DNA of 64,000 bases from Adiantum capillus-veneris (GCA_014529385.2 CM043963.1:104574912-104638911); one strand, 5' to 3'; positions 11,398-24,812 are shown, counted from the stretch's first letter. The notes: generated by a model from the letters alone, not told the origin. A program made the numbers and translations.

Positions 11398-11914
11398 TGT
11401 GCTATTCAATCCTAGTTTGTGTGTGTTAGGGGAAGTTTATGTATCCACCCTTGTGTTCAAGGGACTTTTGTACTTCTCCCTTGTGTGTAGGACAATAGGC
11501 TTGTGTTTACCTACGTACTCTTGTGTGAAGGGAGGATTTGTGTGCCTACACCTATTTGTCAAGGGAAGGAGAATTTGAGTTCTTTTATCCTTGTTTGTGT
11601 TTGAGGGGAGGAAATTTGTGTGAGTGCTATACCCATAAGGGGAGGGTTATTGCAATGTGGGCATTGTAGAACTTCAAACTTGTGCAAAAATATCCCGGTC
11701 TAAGAGTCATGTCTAACATGTGTGTGTGCCATTGATAAAGACAAGAAGTGTGTATCGACAAGAATCTTTTGGATGTGTGAGAAGAATGTGTAAAATGCAA
11801 GGTCCATGAGACAATCTTGTATAGAGGTACCTGTTTTATTCAAAACTAAATAATTCAATCATTATTTCATTTACAACATAAATGGTTCATTGTGTAATCC
11901 ACCATAACCTTTCA
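11398..11914 (+). repeat. 3' LTR of the CACAA insertion
   Basis: Ends AACCTTTCA next to CACAA. The shared part with the 5' LTR is 11651-11914. If the LTR starts at the TG after the purine tract (11398), it contains about 250 bp of degenerate purine-rich repeats (TGTGTG..AAGGGA units at 11410-11650) that the 5' LTR lacks. The start is therefore uncertain (11398 or 11651). Confidence 0.55.
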
Positions 11915-11919
11915 CACAA

Positions 11920-12425
11920 GTTTTGAATGGGCTGCAAGAGTCACCTAGTGCAAGTTATGTTGAAGCCATGGAATGATAGGTTGCAAGAAAGTACAAGTCT
12001 TGATAACTTGTCAAATGTATCAAGAAAAGGGAACAAAAAAATTGACTGTGCCCCTAAGTTGCCAAGATTGAGTGTCAATCATGGTGATGGTGACAAGAGT
12101 GTTTATAAGTAGAGTTTAGATGAGGAGTTTTACATATCCTCTGTGAAAAATCTAGGTGCAATAAGGATGTAAGTAGGGAATAAGGAGCCTAGAAGTGATC
12201 CTAGTCCACATAGGTTTGAGAGAGTAAGAAATCATGTACAAAGATATGATAGTCATGTGGCTCATCATTGTGCATATATGGCAAAGATTACACAAGAAGT
12301 GGAACCCACTGGTTTTGAAGATGCTATCAAAGATAATAAATGGTGACAAGTTATGGATGAGGATATGGTTTCCCTTGATGCAAATGGAACATGGGAGTTG
12401 GGGCCATTACCAGAGATAAAGATGT
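11920..12425 (+). pseudogene. Ty1/copia integrase-RT linker fragment
   Basis: Plus-strand translation in shifting frames gives LDNLSNVSRKGNKK, PKLPRLSVNHGDGD and, near 12296-12415, EEVEPTGFEDAIKD then MVSLDANGTWEL. The same protein region is encoded on the minus strand at 12829-13281 ([30 protein letters not shown]), so the two pieces form a diverged inverted repeat of one copia family. The final block is the usual entry to copia RT, but the plus-strand RT is absent: the sequence switches to minus-strand RT near 12425. Confidence 0.8.
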
Positions 12426-14340
12426 CAAGAGATAGAGAAGGAGAGATCTTGAGAAAGCCCAATGAAATGAGGAATGCCACAATTCTCTTGTACCAAGCTC
12501 TAGGTGCTTGCTTCAATCCATAATTTTTTTTTAAAACCCGCATACAAGTTCATATAGCCTCATATTTGCATAACATTGTGGCTGTTCCATATACACAATT
12601 TCCTCCAAGTCTCTATTCAAAAATGCATTTTTTACATCCATTTGCTTCAACACCCATTCTAATGCGGCAACCAGTGCAATAAACACATGAATGGTAGCCA
12701 TCTTAGCTATGAAACTGAACGTCTCCTCATAATCAATCCCTTAAGTTTGTGCATAACCTTTGGCTACAAGCCTAGCCTTGTACCTGCTCACACTACCATC
12801 AACATTATGCTTTATTTTGTAAACCCACTTACATCCAATTGCCTTTTTTTTCCTTTGGTAATGGCACCAATTCCCATGTTCTATTTGCATCAAGTGAAAT
12901 CATCTCTTCATCCATAGCTTGCCACCATTTTTCATCCTTAATAGCATCCTCAAAACATATGGGTTCTACTTCCTCTGTAATCTTTGCCATACATGCACAA
13001 TGACAAGCCACATAACTATCATAAGTATATCTTTCCACATGATTTCTTGCCCTTTCTAAACTGCATGGTCTAGGATCACTTCTAGATGCCTTGTTCCCTG
13101 CTTGCATCCTTCTTGCACCCGAAATATTCACCGAGGGTATGCCAAAATCCTCATCCAAACTCTGCTTAGAGCCACTGCTATTGCCATCATCATAACCAAC
13201 ACTCACATTTGGAAACCTAGGGGCATCATCAAATTTTTCCTTTCCCGTCCTTGATACATTTGAAGAGTTACCAAGACTCACTCTCTCATGTAACCTACCA
13301 CTCCATGGTTCTCACCATGACCTGCACTAGAGGACCCTTGCAACTCACTCAAAACTTGTGATTGAGCACCTATATTTTCTACACAATATTCTCTCTTACA
13401 TCAGACCCAAAATCATCTTTTACATCAGCATACCAACTTTTCATTTTATCAGTAATGACATCCTCACCCTAACTTTACCCGTGATAGGATTGTAGCACTT
13501 GTACCCTTTCTGCTCAAGGGAATAGCCAATGAACATGGATTTTTTTGCTTTTGGATCAAGATTACTTCTTAGATCATTTGGCACATGCACATAAGCAATT
13601 CATCCAAAAACCATAAAATATGATACATTTGGTTTTTCACCACCTGAACTTTTCTTCAGGTGTCATATCATGTACTGCATTAATAGGGATCCTATTCATA
13701 ATGTAGACAACTGTAGAAACAACCTTAGCCCAATAACAATGAGGCATGTTCTTCTCATTCATCAAAGCTCTAGCCACTTCTGCAATGTGCCCGTTCCTTT
13801 ACTCAGAAACACCATTTTGCTGTAGATTATACTTGCATGAAAATTGCCTCTGAATTCCATGCATTTAAAAAAAACCATTAAATTCATTGGAGAAGTATTT
13901 CCCCCCTCCATCTGACCTCAGGCACTTTACATGCTTTCTAGTGTTTTTTTCAACCATAACTTTGAAGATTTGAAAGTGAATAAAGACCTCACTTTTTTGC
14001 TTCATGAAATAGATCCATACCTTTCTTGTGCGGTTATCAATGAGACTCACATAATATCTATATCCACCCATAGTTGCAGTCTTCGTCGGACCCATACATC
14101 TGTATGCACTAAATCCAATGCATTCCTACTTACATGCTCTTCACAAGGAAAATATGCTTTTGCTTGCTTTCCAAATTGACACGCTTCACAAACGTTTTGC
14201 ATTTTAGCAACTCTAAATGTAGGAAACCTGTAACCATTTCTTTGGTCTACATCATTTTCAGCCTCTGAAAATTTACATGACCACTAAATTTTTGCCAAAT
14301 CTCAAAGTCTGGAACAACACTTGCACCTCGTGCAAACATG
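12426..14340 (-). pseudogene. Ty1/copia integrase to reverse transcriptase, decayed
   Basis: Going right to left on the minus strand: 14340-14100 has the zinc-type block CEACQFGKQ. 13865-14095 is the integrase core (YYVSLIDNRTRKVW with an Asp, and LRSDGGGKY with the second Asp). 13500-13700 is the integrase end. 12829-13281 is an open 150-codon linker. 12540-12828 is RT with [19 protein letters not shown] and DVKNAFLN. Then comes YGLKQAPRAWY near 12500. Several stops break it. It has no LTR at either end in the visible sequence. Confidence 0.85.
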
Positions 14341-14559
14341 GTAGGGTGAAAGCATGTTAATGTGGCGCGCTTTTTGTGCTAGTTAACATATGCCAACAAG
14401 CACATCTTGTAAGCATAACACATGGATAAGACAATCATGTTTTTTCAAGTGTGTGGGCCACCATCATGAACTATACAAAGTGTATACTTGGACTTCAAAA
14501 AAAGGAATCGTAATATTTTTAAAATCTCTAACAACTAAGCTCAGTCGTTACGTTGAGGT
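14341..14559. other. Gap, nothing recognised
   Basis: No open frame, repeat or homology was seen. It separates copia integrase from the unrecognised plus-strand coding sequence that starts near 14560. Confidence 0.5.
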
Positions 14560-14573
14560 AGTGGTGTAGTCAT

Positions 14574-14867
14574 GAAGCATGGAGGTAAGCACGACGCAGG
14601 GGCCACAGGTCGGAGAGAGAGAGGAAAGTGATTGCGAGCTGCAAGCACGTCTGCAATCAGAGGAGAGCAGTCAACCCAAGTGGAGGATAGCTCACCACTG
14701 GAGCTAGCCACCTCCAACTGCAATCTCGACAGTACTCCACCGAGAAGGAAGTCGAGGGGAAAAGGTTTTGTTGCTTCTTCTCCACCCTACAAAAGATTGA
14801 AGGCTTCTAATTCCCAAGAATCCCCAATGTCAAAGTACATGCGTGCAGGGAAGGGAAAGCAAGACCC

Positions 14868-14902
<35 letters not shown>
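14574..14902 (+). pseudogene. Exon-like frame of unknown gene, ending in (CT)n
   Basis: The frame from 14632 encodes a basic, Ser/Pro-rich segment (PPRRKSRGKGF, PYKRLKASNS) and then runs into a (CT)15 tract at 14873-14902. The bias looks coding, but no family was recognised. It may be the first exon of the degenerate gene continued at 15277. A host-derived or DNA-transposon gene is possible. Confidence 0.35.
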
Positions 14903-14904
<2 letters not shown>

Positions 14905-15276
14905 AATGAGGGGGCCACATTTGGAAGTTGTAAATCAAGCAAAGCATGACACATTTCTCCAGCATGCCCCAACTACTAATCTGCTAAGTGAATCCTCTCA
15001 CCCATGAGAAAATCATGTTGCTAAACATATGCTGCATCAACATAGAGGGCTATGCATTCAGCTTATATGCTTGTTTTTGCAGTAGCCCTTGGCTGCAATC
15101 TAGTTGTGGATTCTCCCACACTAATCAGGTGCTTGTGCATTGCCTTAGGCATTCAAGGTGCATGCTTAGATGATTGCATCTAAGGAGAGCCTGCACAATT
15201 TCCTGTGTAGAAATTACTTGACAACCCTATTCTAGTGGGGTTCTGTAAGGTTTTAATGTTATAATCTGGCGTGATG

Positions 15277-15890
15277 TGCAGGCCGATGGAAAGCTCCCAA
15301 GCTGAACATCCCACTGCAGGAAAAGTTTTGTGTAACAGCAGAAGAGTTTAATGTTGTCCATGGCCTCTCCATGGACGGTGTCGACCCTAAATTGGTGAAG
15401 TGGGAGCAGATTACAGATTTGGAGTGGTTCAATGTATTCAGAGAGGCGAAGGATCACAACAAATATCGCTTCAAATGTAGTAGCATTCGTAGCGACATGT
15501 ACGACCAAGAACTTTAGCTGCACTACAGGGTGTACCAGAAGGCCCCCACCAACATGGAAATTAATTCGGCTTTTGCAAAAGGTTTTGTATAACAATTCAG
15601 TCCAGTGGCAATTGCAAGTGGCTCAATCATGCAGTTCAATTGGGCTGAGTTTGCTGTCCAACATTTGTAGGACCTTCGAGAAAGAGGATACTATGATGCC
15701 CATGTTGAAAAGTGGAGGGTGCGTAATACCCACCCCTCAAGTCAAAAAATAGAGGAGGGCTCCACGAAAAAAAAAGGACGATTGTGCTGGCCAAGTAGCT
15801 CCAAACGTTGTTTCTATTGCCAGGGCAACACCCCTCTCTATTAACAGCTCTCACAAAGTGACAGCAAGCCTGTCATATTTTGGGCTCTTT
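15277..15890 (+). pseudogene. Unrecognised degenerate coding sequence, part 1
   Basis: One reading frame keeps protein-like composition for about 200 codons, interrupted only by TAG/TAA codons at places where CAG or CAA would restore Gln (for example EL-stop-LHYRVYQ, AFAKGFV-stop-QFSP, EFAVQHL-stop-DLRER). The segment opens GRWKAPKLNIPLQEKFCVTA after a TGATGTGCAG that could be a 3' splice site, and includes FNWAEFAVQH. No domain was recognised. Candidates are a DNA transposon protein or a captured gene. The stop pattern points to C-to-T decay of methylated DNA. Confidence 0.5.
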
Positions 15891-16375
15891 GATTTGCAGC
15901 ACATCATGAGTGCAAGTGACCTCCTTAGAAATCGACTGTAGGAGGCTAAACAACAACTCAAGAATGCGGGTCAGGTGCTTAAAGCTGCGAGCGTTCTGAA
16001 AGCAAGCCATGATATGGTTAGCCCTGTAGTACTTGCTATGAGACAGAAGCTTCATGACGTTGAGAATGAATGCGGTGTTTAGGTCTCACTAACAATGTGG
16101 ATGCAAGGAGAGAAATAGAGCTCAAGGTAAAGATCGAGACACTGAAAGAGACACTGGATGGTTTGGGGTTTTCTCACAGTGAGGACACCCCCACTGCTCC
16201 TTCATCCCCACTGCCCTATGCAAGATAGCTATGGAAAATTTTACAGAGTGTATAGGAGGGGTACGCGATGGGACAACAAGCAATGTGTGTACTGGCTGTG
16301 GTCTACCACTAGAAGTACACAAAATCAGTGCAATGGTCAAAATTCCATGCCTATCACCTAATCTGCTTTATAGCT
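15891..16375 (+). pseudogene. Unrecognised degenerate coding sequence, part 2
   Basis: The frame continues with an alpha-helical, Lys/Leu-rich stretch (QLKNAGQVLKAASVLKAS, MRQKLHDVENE), again with a stop at a CAG-like position and a frameshift near 16080, then IELKVKIETLKETLDGLGF. The heptad-like spacing suggests a coiled coil. After 16375 no coding bias is visible up to the dyad array. Confidence 0.4.
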
Positions 16376-16534
16376 GCATGCTCCCTGGGGACCGAATGTA
16401 GAGCTTCCACCTGCCCCAACAGAGAACACCAGCTGAATGGTGTGGCAAGGTCACAGGGCAAGGACCTCCAATCACACAGAGCTCTGGTAAGATAATGTTA
16501 AGGAACAATTATCCAGCCTTGATTCCTACACTAG

Positions 16535-17905
16535 CCCTGTGTATGCTAGCTAGCATAGAACGTATGCTAGTTAGCTTAGTGGGTATGGTGTCTAGCATAT
16601 TGTGTATGGTAGTTGTCAAACCTAGTTATGCTAGTTAGCATACTATGAGATATAGCTAGCATACATTGTCACGGTGGTAAGCATACTGTGTATGCTAGTT
16701 TGCACAGCTAGTTATCCTAGCTAGCATATTGTGAATACTAGTTGGCATTTTTGGTATGCTAGCTAGCATACTGTGTATGCTAATAAGCATACCTTCTATG
16801 CTAGTTAACAAACTATGCATGCTAACAAGCATGGAGAGTTTCCCAATTAGAAACAAAGTATGCTAATAAGCATGTTAAATATGCTATAATTAGTGCACAA
16901 TGTGCTAACTAGCAAACAAAGTATGCTAATTAGCATAACCTGTATGTTAGTTAGCACACAATGTGCTAACTAACATATAGGGTATGCTAATTAGCATTCT
17001 TTTTATGCTAATTAGAACACTGTGTATGATGGATAGCATGAAAGTATGCTAATTAGCATGCATAAGAAGACCTTTTTTTATAGTTATCATACTTGCATGC
17101 TAGCCATCATACACAATGTTATAATTAGCATAAAAAGTATGCTAATTAGCATACTATATATGCTAATTAGCATACCTTGTTAGCTAGTTAGCACACATGG
17201 CTATACACAATGTCCTAATTAGCATCAAAAGTATGCTAATTAGAACATTGTGTATGATGGCTAGCATGAAAGTATGATAACTATAAAAAAAGGTGTGATA
17301 ATTAGCATACTCAGTATGCTAACTAGCATACCTTGTATGCTAGCCAGTATTTGGTGCATGCTAACAATCATTCAAAGTTTAGTTAGCATACCTTCTTTGC
17401 TAGCTTGCATAATGTGTATGCTTGTTAGCATACCTCTATTCTAGTTAGCATACATTTTGAGCTAGCTAGCATAATTTGTATGCTAGTTAGCATACCTCTT
17501 TGCTAGTTATTGTAATGTTTATTTTAGTTAGCATGCACAATATGCTTACCAGCAAAGATGGTATGCTAATAAGCAGAGATGTTATGTTAATTAGCATAAC
17601 TTCTCCTCTAGTTAGCATACCATCTATGCTAGCATACATTGTATGCTAATTAGCATACCATTTATGCTAATTAACATAGCATAAAGCATGTATGCTAATT
17701 GGCACACCATCAGTAACAAGCATACCATTAGCATACACACGATTTTGCCTATTCACATTTTATGTATGCTAATTAGCATACATTCTCTGCTAATTAGCAT
17801 ACACACTATGTTCACACTTCCTTGTTAGCATATTTTGTATGCTAGTTAGCATATTGATCATGGTGGTTAGCACACTTTGTATACTAGTTAGCATAGACAA
17901 TATGA
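16535..17905. repeat. Dyad array 1 (TATGCTA-NN-TAGCATA)
   Basis: About 1.4 kb packed with perfect and imperfect copies of a 16-bp dyad with 7-bp arms TATGCTA / TAGCATA and a variable central dinucleotide. Examples: 16542-16557 (centre GC), 16627-16642 and 17479-17494 (centre GT), 17642-17657 (centre AT). Linkers of about 5-20 bp often read like CTGTG or CATTGTG. Centres change in blocks: GC/GT in 16.5-16.8 kb, AT mainly in 16.9-17.35 kb, GT in 17.4-17.55 kb, AT again after 17.6 kb. No protein-coding potential. The repeat class is unknown to me. Confidence 0.9.
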
Positions 17906-18157
17906 ATGTCTACAGGATAAGATGCCTACCATACATGGAATGCTACACTATGCATACAAGCAATCATAATGAAATCGATGAAAATTAACTGGTGAATGGA
18001 ATACACACATATCAATGATGCAGGATGCAAACCTGACAAAACACCTGTCCATCAAAGGAAAGAAGAGAAGCTTTGTAATGATGAATCTGATGAGCTGGAT
18101 AGATAGCATGAAAGGGCAGATGTAATTCCATAGCATGCGACATCGCACGAGGCTGCT
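17906..18157. other. Unique sequence between array 1 and exon-like frames
   Basis: The dyads stop at about 17905. No repeat or homology was recognised. Short overlapping minus-strand frames here have no coding signature. Confidence 0.4.
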
Positions 18158-18486
18158 GTAGATGGTAAATAATAGATGATGATGATGAAGATTTTATCAT
18201 TATTACTCATCCCAAACCCAAGCCCCCTACATATGATCAAACAAGCATCTCAAAGGAAACAATTAGGAGTGTGCAAGAGGAAGGTAGGAGTGCTCAAGAA
18301 GAAGGTTTCAGGACTGACAGTGGGCTGACTGTGCAAGACGCAGATGATGACAGCCCCCTGAAGGGTTTTGTAAACAAAGTGAAATTAAAGAGAAAAGGTG
18401 GCCTGGAACAGATTCTGGAAGAACCTGGGGATGAGAAATGTGTTGCCCCTCCGACCACCTTGGATGACATAAACGAACGGAGTTAG
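18158..18486 (+). pseudogene. Acidic exon-like frame of unknown function
   Basis: An open stretch of about 109 codons in one frame. It has a poly-Asp start (DDDDED), then THPKPKPPTYD, QEEGRSAQEEGF and LKGFVNKVKLKRKGGLEQIL, ending at a TAG at 18484. The conventional ATG is at 18271, but the coding-like sequence begins upstream, so an exon with an upstream splice is more likely than a small gene. GTGAAA follows the stop and could be a donor site. The family is not recognised. Confidence 0.35.
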
Positions 18487-18765
18487 GTGAAAAGCAATCC
18501 ATTCACTCACGTGCTTGCAAGAAATTATGCTAAATATGTTCCCTATTGTGTCCAAGTTATGTAGTGTTAGTAAGCTCCATACCCTGTGGCATGTATCTCT
18601 TTGGATATTTATAATGAAAAAACTCTTTTCAATATTATTTTATTGTGCAACAGTTCAGTAGTTTTTTCTTGTCCTTTATGATGTCTTTATTTGATACCAT
18701 TTCTGTGTCACAGGGCAAGAGAAACTGCAATTAGTGTCCCTACATGATTTGAATTATGCCATTGC

Positions 18766-19218
18766 ATGCAAACCATACAAAAGCGGCGTATTGCCAAGGC
18801 TAGACAACTACAAAAAGAAAAATCCAAGATTCAGAAGCGCTTGGCTAGCTATCTTAAACACTTAACAAAAATTAATGAGTACTTCAATTATGTTCATCCC
18901 TCGGGGGAAGTTATTTTCGCTGAGTGGTATGCACTACCAGACCCAATATGCGTGCCAAAGCCGTTGCCAGACAAGGGGTGCACTTTGGTTCTTGATTTAA
19001 ATGGCATGCTTGTTCAAGTTGTAGAGCCAACGCACGGTGACATTCCCCCTAAACAGGCTACAGAGGGAAAAATTAGAGAAGCAGTAACAACAACAAGAAG
19101 AAAGAGAGTTGCAAGAACCAAAAGATCAGCAAGAAGGAGAAAGAGAGCAAGACCCAAAAGCTCAGAAAAAAAAGAAGCAAACGGACACTGGGCAAAAGCG
19201 AGTGTACAAGTGCGCTAA
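18766..19218 (+). pseudogene. Exon-like frame with a possible HAD/FCP1-type phosphatase motif
   Basis: A 150-codon frame. Residues 1-40 are strongly basic. Residues about 76-90 read KGCTLVLDLNGMLVQVV, which resembles motif I of plant FCP1/NIF-like HAD phosphatases (L-V-L-D-L-[DN]-G-x-L-V), where the first Asp is the nucleophile. After residue about 105 the frame becomes Arg/Lys/Thr-rich, and the +1 frame (QEPKDQQEGEREQDPKAQKK) looks as plausible, suggesting a frameshift near 19080. The remaining HAD motifs are not seen, so it would be a fragment. It lies between arrays 1 and 2. Gene capture by a mobile element is a possibility. Confidence 0.35.
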
Positions 19219-19439
19219 ACCACAATCTTATCCAGAGTAGGAGGCTCTCTGCAGTTATTATGAGGGGAATTTGTAAATGTCCTTTTCAATGTTTGTAACT
19301 ATTCCAACATTCACTTCAGATAGTAATAGTCAGATCCTGTACTATTCTTTTTTTGAAGACAATACTATGTGTACTGTTGGCATTATTTTTTGTCTTGTAA
19401 ACATTGAATTTGTATACATTCTCGTTGGAAATCAGCAAA

Positions 19440-20836
19440 GGTATGCTAATTAGCATAATGTTTATGCTAGTTAGCAGACTGTTTATGCTAACACAGCCAA
19501 AACAGTATGCTAATTAGCATACCATGTATGCTAATTAGCATACTCACAATAGCTAATTAGAATAAATTCTAATTAGTATACTGAGCATTTTTGTTTGTGC
19601 TAACTTCCACTCATAGCATACCATAGTATGCTAATTAGCATATACAGTATACAGGAAGCTGCCATGTTTTCTCCTTGAAACAACCAATGGTATGCTAATC
19701 AACATACTGTCTATGCCAACTGGAATAAACAATATGCTAATTAGTATACATGGTATGTTAATTAGAATTCGTTCAATTAGCATATTGTGGATTTTTGTTT
19801 TTGCTAACTTCCACTCACAGCATAGTATGCTAATTAGCATACACAATCTATAGAAAGTTGCTATCCCTTCTTGAAACCAGCATACATTATGCTAATTAGC
19901 ATACATGATATGCTTATTAGCACACACAGTATACAGAGAGCTGTTCTCTCTTCTCTTGAAAACCAGCAAAGCTATGCTAATTAGCATATTGTCTATGCCT
20001 ACTGGCATAGACAGTATGCTAATTAGCATACCTTCAATTGGCATACTGTACATTTTTTTTGTGCTAACTTCCACTCAATATAGTATGTTAATTAGCATAC
20101 ATAGTATACAAAAAGCTGCCATCTCTTCTCCTTGAAACCATCAAAACTATACTAATTAGCATACTGTTTATGCCAGTTAACTATGCTAATTAGCATACCC
20201 ACAAAATGTCAACTGGCATAAATAGTATGCTAATTAGCATACACAAGATGCAAAGACCTACCATCTCTTCTCCTTGAAACCATCAAAGATATGCTTATTA
20301 GCATATTGTTTATGCCAAAACTGGCAAAAATAGTATGCTTATTAGCATTCATAGTATGCTAAATAGCATACCTTCAATTAGCATACTGTGAATTTTTGTT
20401 TGTGCTAGCTTTCACTCACAGCATAGTATGCTAATTAGACCACACAGTATACAGAATACTATCATCTCTTCTCCTTAAAACCAGCAAAGGTATGCTAATT
20501 AGCATACTACCTATGCCAACTGGCATAAACAATATGCTAATTAGAATACACAGTGAATTGAAAGCTGCCATCTCTTCCCCTTGAAACCAGCAAAGATTTG
20601 CTAATTAGCATACACAGTATACAGAAAGCTGTCATCTCTTCTTCCCTAAACCAACAAGGGTATGCTAATTAGTATACTATTTATGCCAGTTGGCATAAAT
20701 AGTATGCTAATTAGAATTCCACTCAATCACAACATAATATACTAATCAGCATACACAGTATACAGAAAGCTGCCATCTCTTCTCCTTGAAAACCAGCAAA
20801 GTAATGCTAATTAGCATACTGTTTATGCTAGCTAGT
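19440..20836. repeat. Dyad array 2 with longer composite units
   Basis: The centre is almost always AT here (perfect copies at 19442-19457, 19506-19521, 19627-19642, 20226-20241). A covariant form TATGCCA-NN-TGGCATA occurs at 20512-20527 (AC) and 20682-20697 (GT), and TATGCC-TACT-GGCATA at 19994-20009. Dyads alternate with a conserved non-palindromic block, AAGCTGCCATCTCTTCTCC followed by TTGAAACCAGCAAAG, seen near 19648, 19856, 19939, 20112, 20254, 20455, 20561, 20622 and 20764. A second block, TTTGTGCTAACTTCCACTCA, recurs about five times. The array is thus a higher-order repeat with irregular period (about 60-210 bp). Confidence 0.9.
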
Positions 20837-23371
<2,535 letters not shown>

Positions 23372-23691
23372 TGGCAGCCTGTTAGGCTAGGACATGGATG
23401 AGCTAGGTCCGTGAGGTTGGCCAGGGCATTTCCGAGCCTTCCGACAGTGTCGCCAAGGCTTCAGCAGAGGAAAAATAACATTTTTCTCTTTTTTTTTTCT
23501 TTGATTTCCGAAAATCAGCTATCATTAGTCCTGCCCTTTTGGCTAGAGGCATTCATGTCTCTAGGCCTGACTTCGATTCTTCTTCAGCTGATATGTAGGG
23601 GCCGATATCGAGTTGCCTTCTGAACTAGCCATTCCATTTGGCCATTGGTGGGATTTTTGGGATATTCATGAATCTGCAACAGGTTCGGGTG
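23372..23691. other. Gap, nothing recognised
   Basis: No coding or repeat signal apart from a short T-rich stretch at 23481-23500. Confidence 0.4.
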
Positions 23692-23795
23692 CTAGCCTGT
23701 TCCTTGGAATAGTGTCGATTGATTAAACAGGAAGCCCATGGCATACAAAACTTTGTGCCATTGTCCTCCTGGATCCCAAGTGAAGAATAGGATCA

Positions 23796-24542
23796 TTATC
23801 TGCAGTGTTCGAATAATAAATTTGCATGCCAAATAGGACCAAATTTGTAACCACCAATAGTAGCGAGAGGGGAAATGAGCATCTTGGCTCCTGCAAAGAC
23901 AGAACTGAAAATTATGATTCCCAAGAGTGTGCCAAGAATCCACCATATATGGCCACCTTGTTGGTGTGGTGAGCTCCAGTTGTCTTCAGAACCTTGCTTA
24001 TTGCCATGACTGGAAAAACCTGCAAGCATATCATGCTTCTTTTGGGTGCGCACAAACATGTCAGCTGTCTTTTTTGATGCTGATAGTAAGCCACCTACCT
24101 TGCGGCTTAAATACAAACGTGATCCACTTACCTCTCTCCAAAGAGAGGATGCACTATTTGTAAAAAATTGCACCAAATTTTGAATGAGGCCTTCATTCTT
24201 GCACCTTATCATCCTTTTGTCTATCCATGGCTCCTTAACTCTTATCTCCATGCTGATCTTACCTCTATATGTTATAGCGGCTAGCCATAGCCATAGGTCT
24301 GATGCATCCCATGCAAACACAATGCTGCGTTGTGGAGGAGTCTAGAACATCCTTAAAAGGTTGGCAACATATTGATCATCAAACTTACTCTGAACACCCT
24401 CACATAAACTAGAGGCATTACCCATCTCCAAGTTTATAACACCTTTCAGTAGACTAGAGGCATTACCCATCTCTAAGTCTATGACACTACACAATAAAGT
24501 CTTGCTCGACTGCCAAGCCTCTGGAGCAATATCCAACTCCAA
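23796..24542 (-). pseudogene. Env-like or other membrane segment in frame with Gag
   Basis: Two open pieces (24542-24342 and 24320-23796) lie in the same frame, separated by one TAG. Near the C-terminus is a hydrophobic run WWILGTLLGIIIFSSVFAGA, long enough for one membrane span. Ahead of it is a mixed, Ser/Lys/Arg-containing ectodomain-like region of about 190 residues. The position 3' of Gag and the single C-terminal span suggest an envelope-like protein, but there is no signal peptide, cleavage site or homology that I can recognise, and pol is absent between it and Gag. It could instead be a captured membrane protein exon. Confidence 0.35.
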
Positions 24543-24812
24543 ACCTTCAGTCTTGCTTACCTCTTTGTTATGGTCCTCTAGTGAAACTTCCTTGATGCAA
24601 GACTCCTCTAGCTTGCTACACTATCCTTGGTCCATGCTTGTGCACAGGCTTCTGTTTTCAAAGCCCTTCCCTTTGCTTGATATGTTTTCCATCTTCTGTA
24701 AAGCCTTGCTAGCAGGTCGGTTTTGCTCTTCTCTTGTTTCTTCCATGCTCTTTGCATTCACCTTACTCTAACGAGGCCTGATCAACACTTTACGCCTTCT
24801 TACCCTTACTAC

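Larger units (their letters stand above)
8487..11919 (+). mobile_element. LTR-bounded insertion with CACAA target duplication, carrying a LINE fragment
   Basis: CACAA occurs at 8487-8491 and again at 11915-11919, immediately outside two diverged direct repeats that start TG and end TTTCA. The 5' repeat is 8492-8760. The 3' repeat shares its last 264 bp (11651-11914, about 80% by eye). After the 5' repeat comes ATTGATATCAAATCC, a possible degraded Met primer site. Before the 3' repeat there are purine tracts that can serve as a polypurine tract. The insertion splits a plus-strand copia linker. Its interior begins almost at once with LINE reverse transcriptase, so either a LINE jumped into a small LTR element or the element captured LINE sequence. 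No LTR-element Gag or Pol was recognised inside. Confidence 0.7.

Noticed and set aside
19631-20135. Open frames with repeated MLISI words in array 2 (and similar frames at 26057-26276)
   Set aside because: They are periodic translations of the dyad repeat on both strands.
16535-20836. CRISPR array
   Set aside because: Dyads are adjacent at irregular short distances, without uniform repeat and unique spacer units, and the context is a plant nuclear genome.
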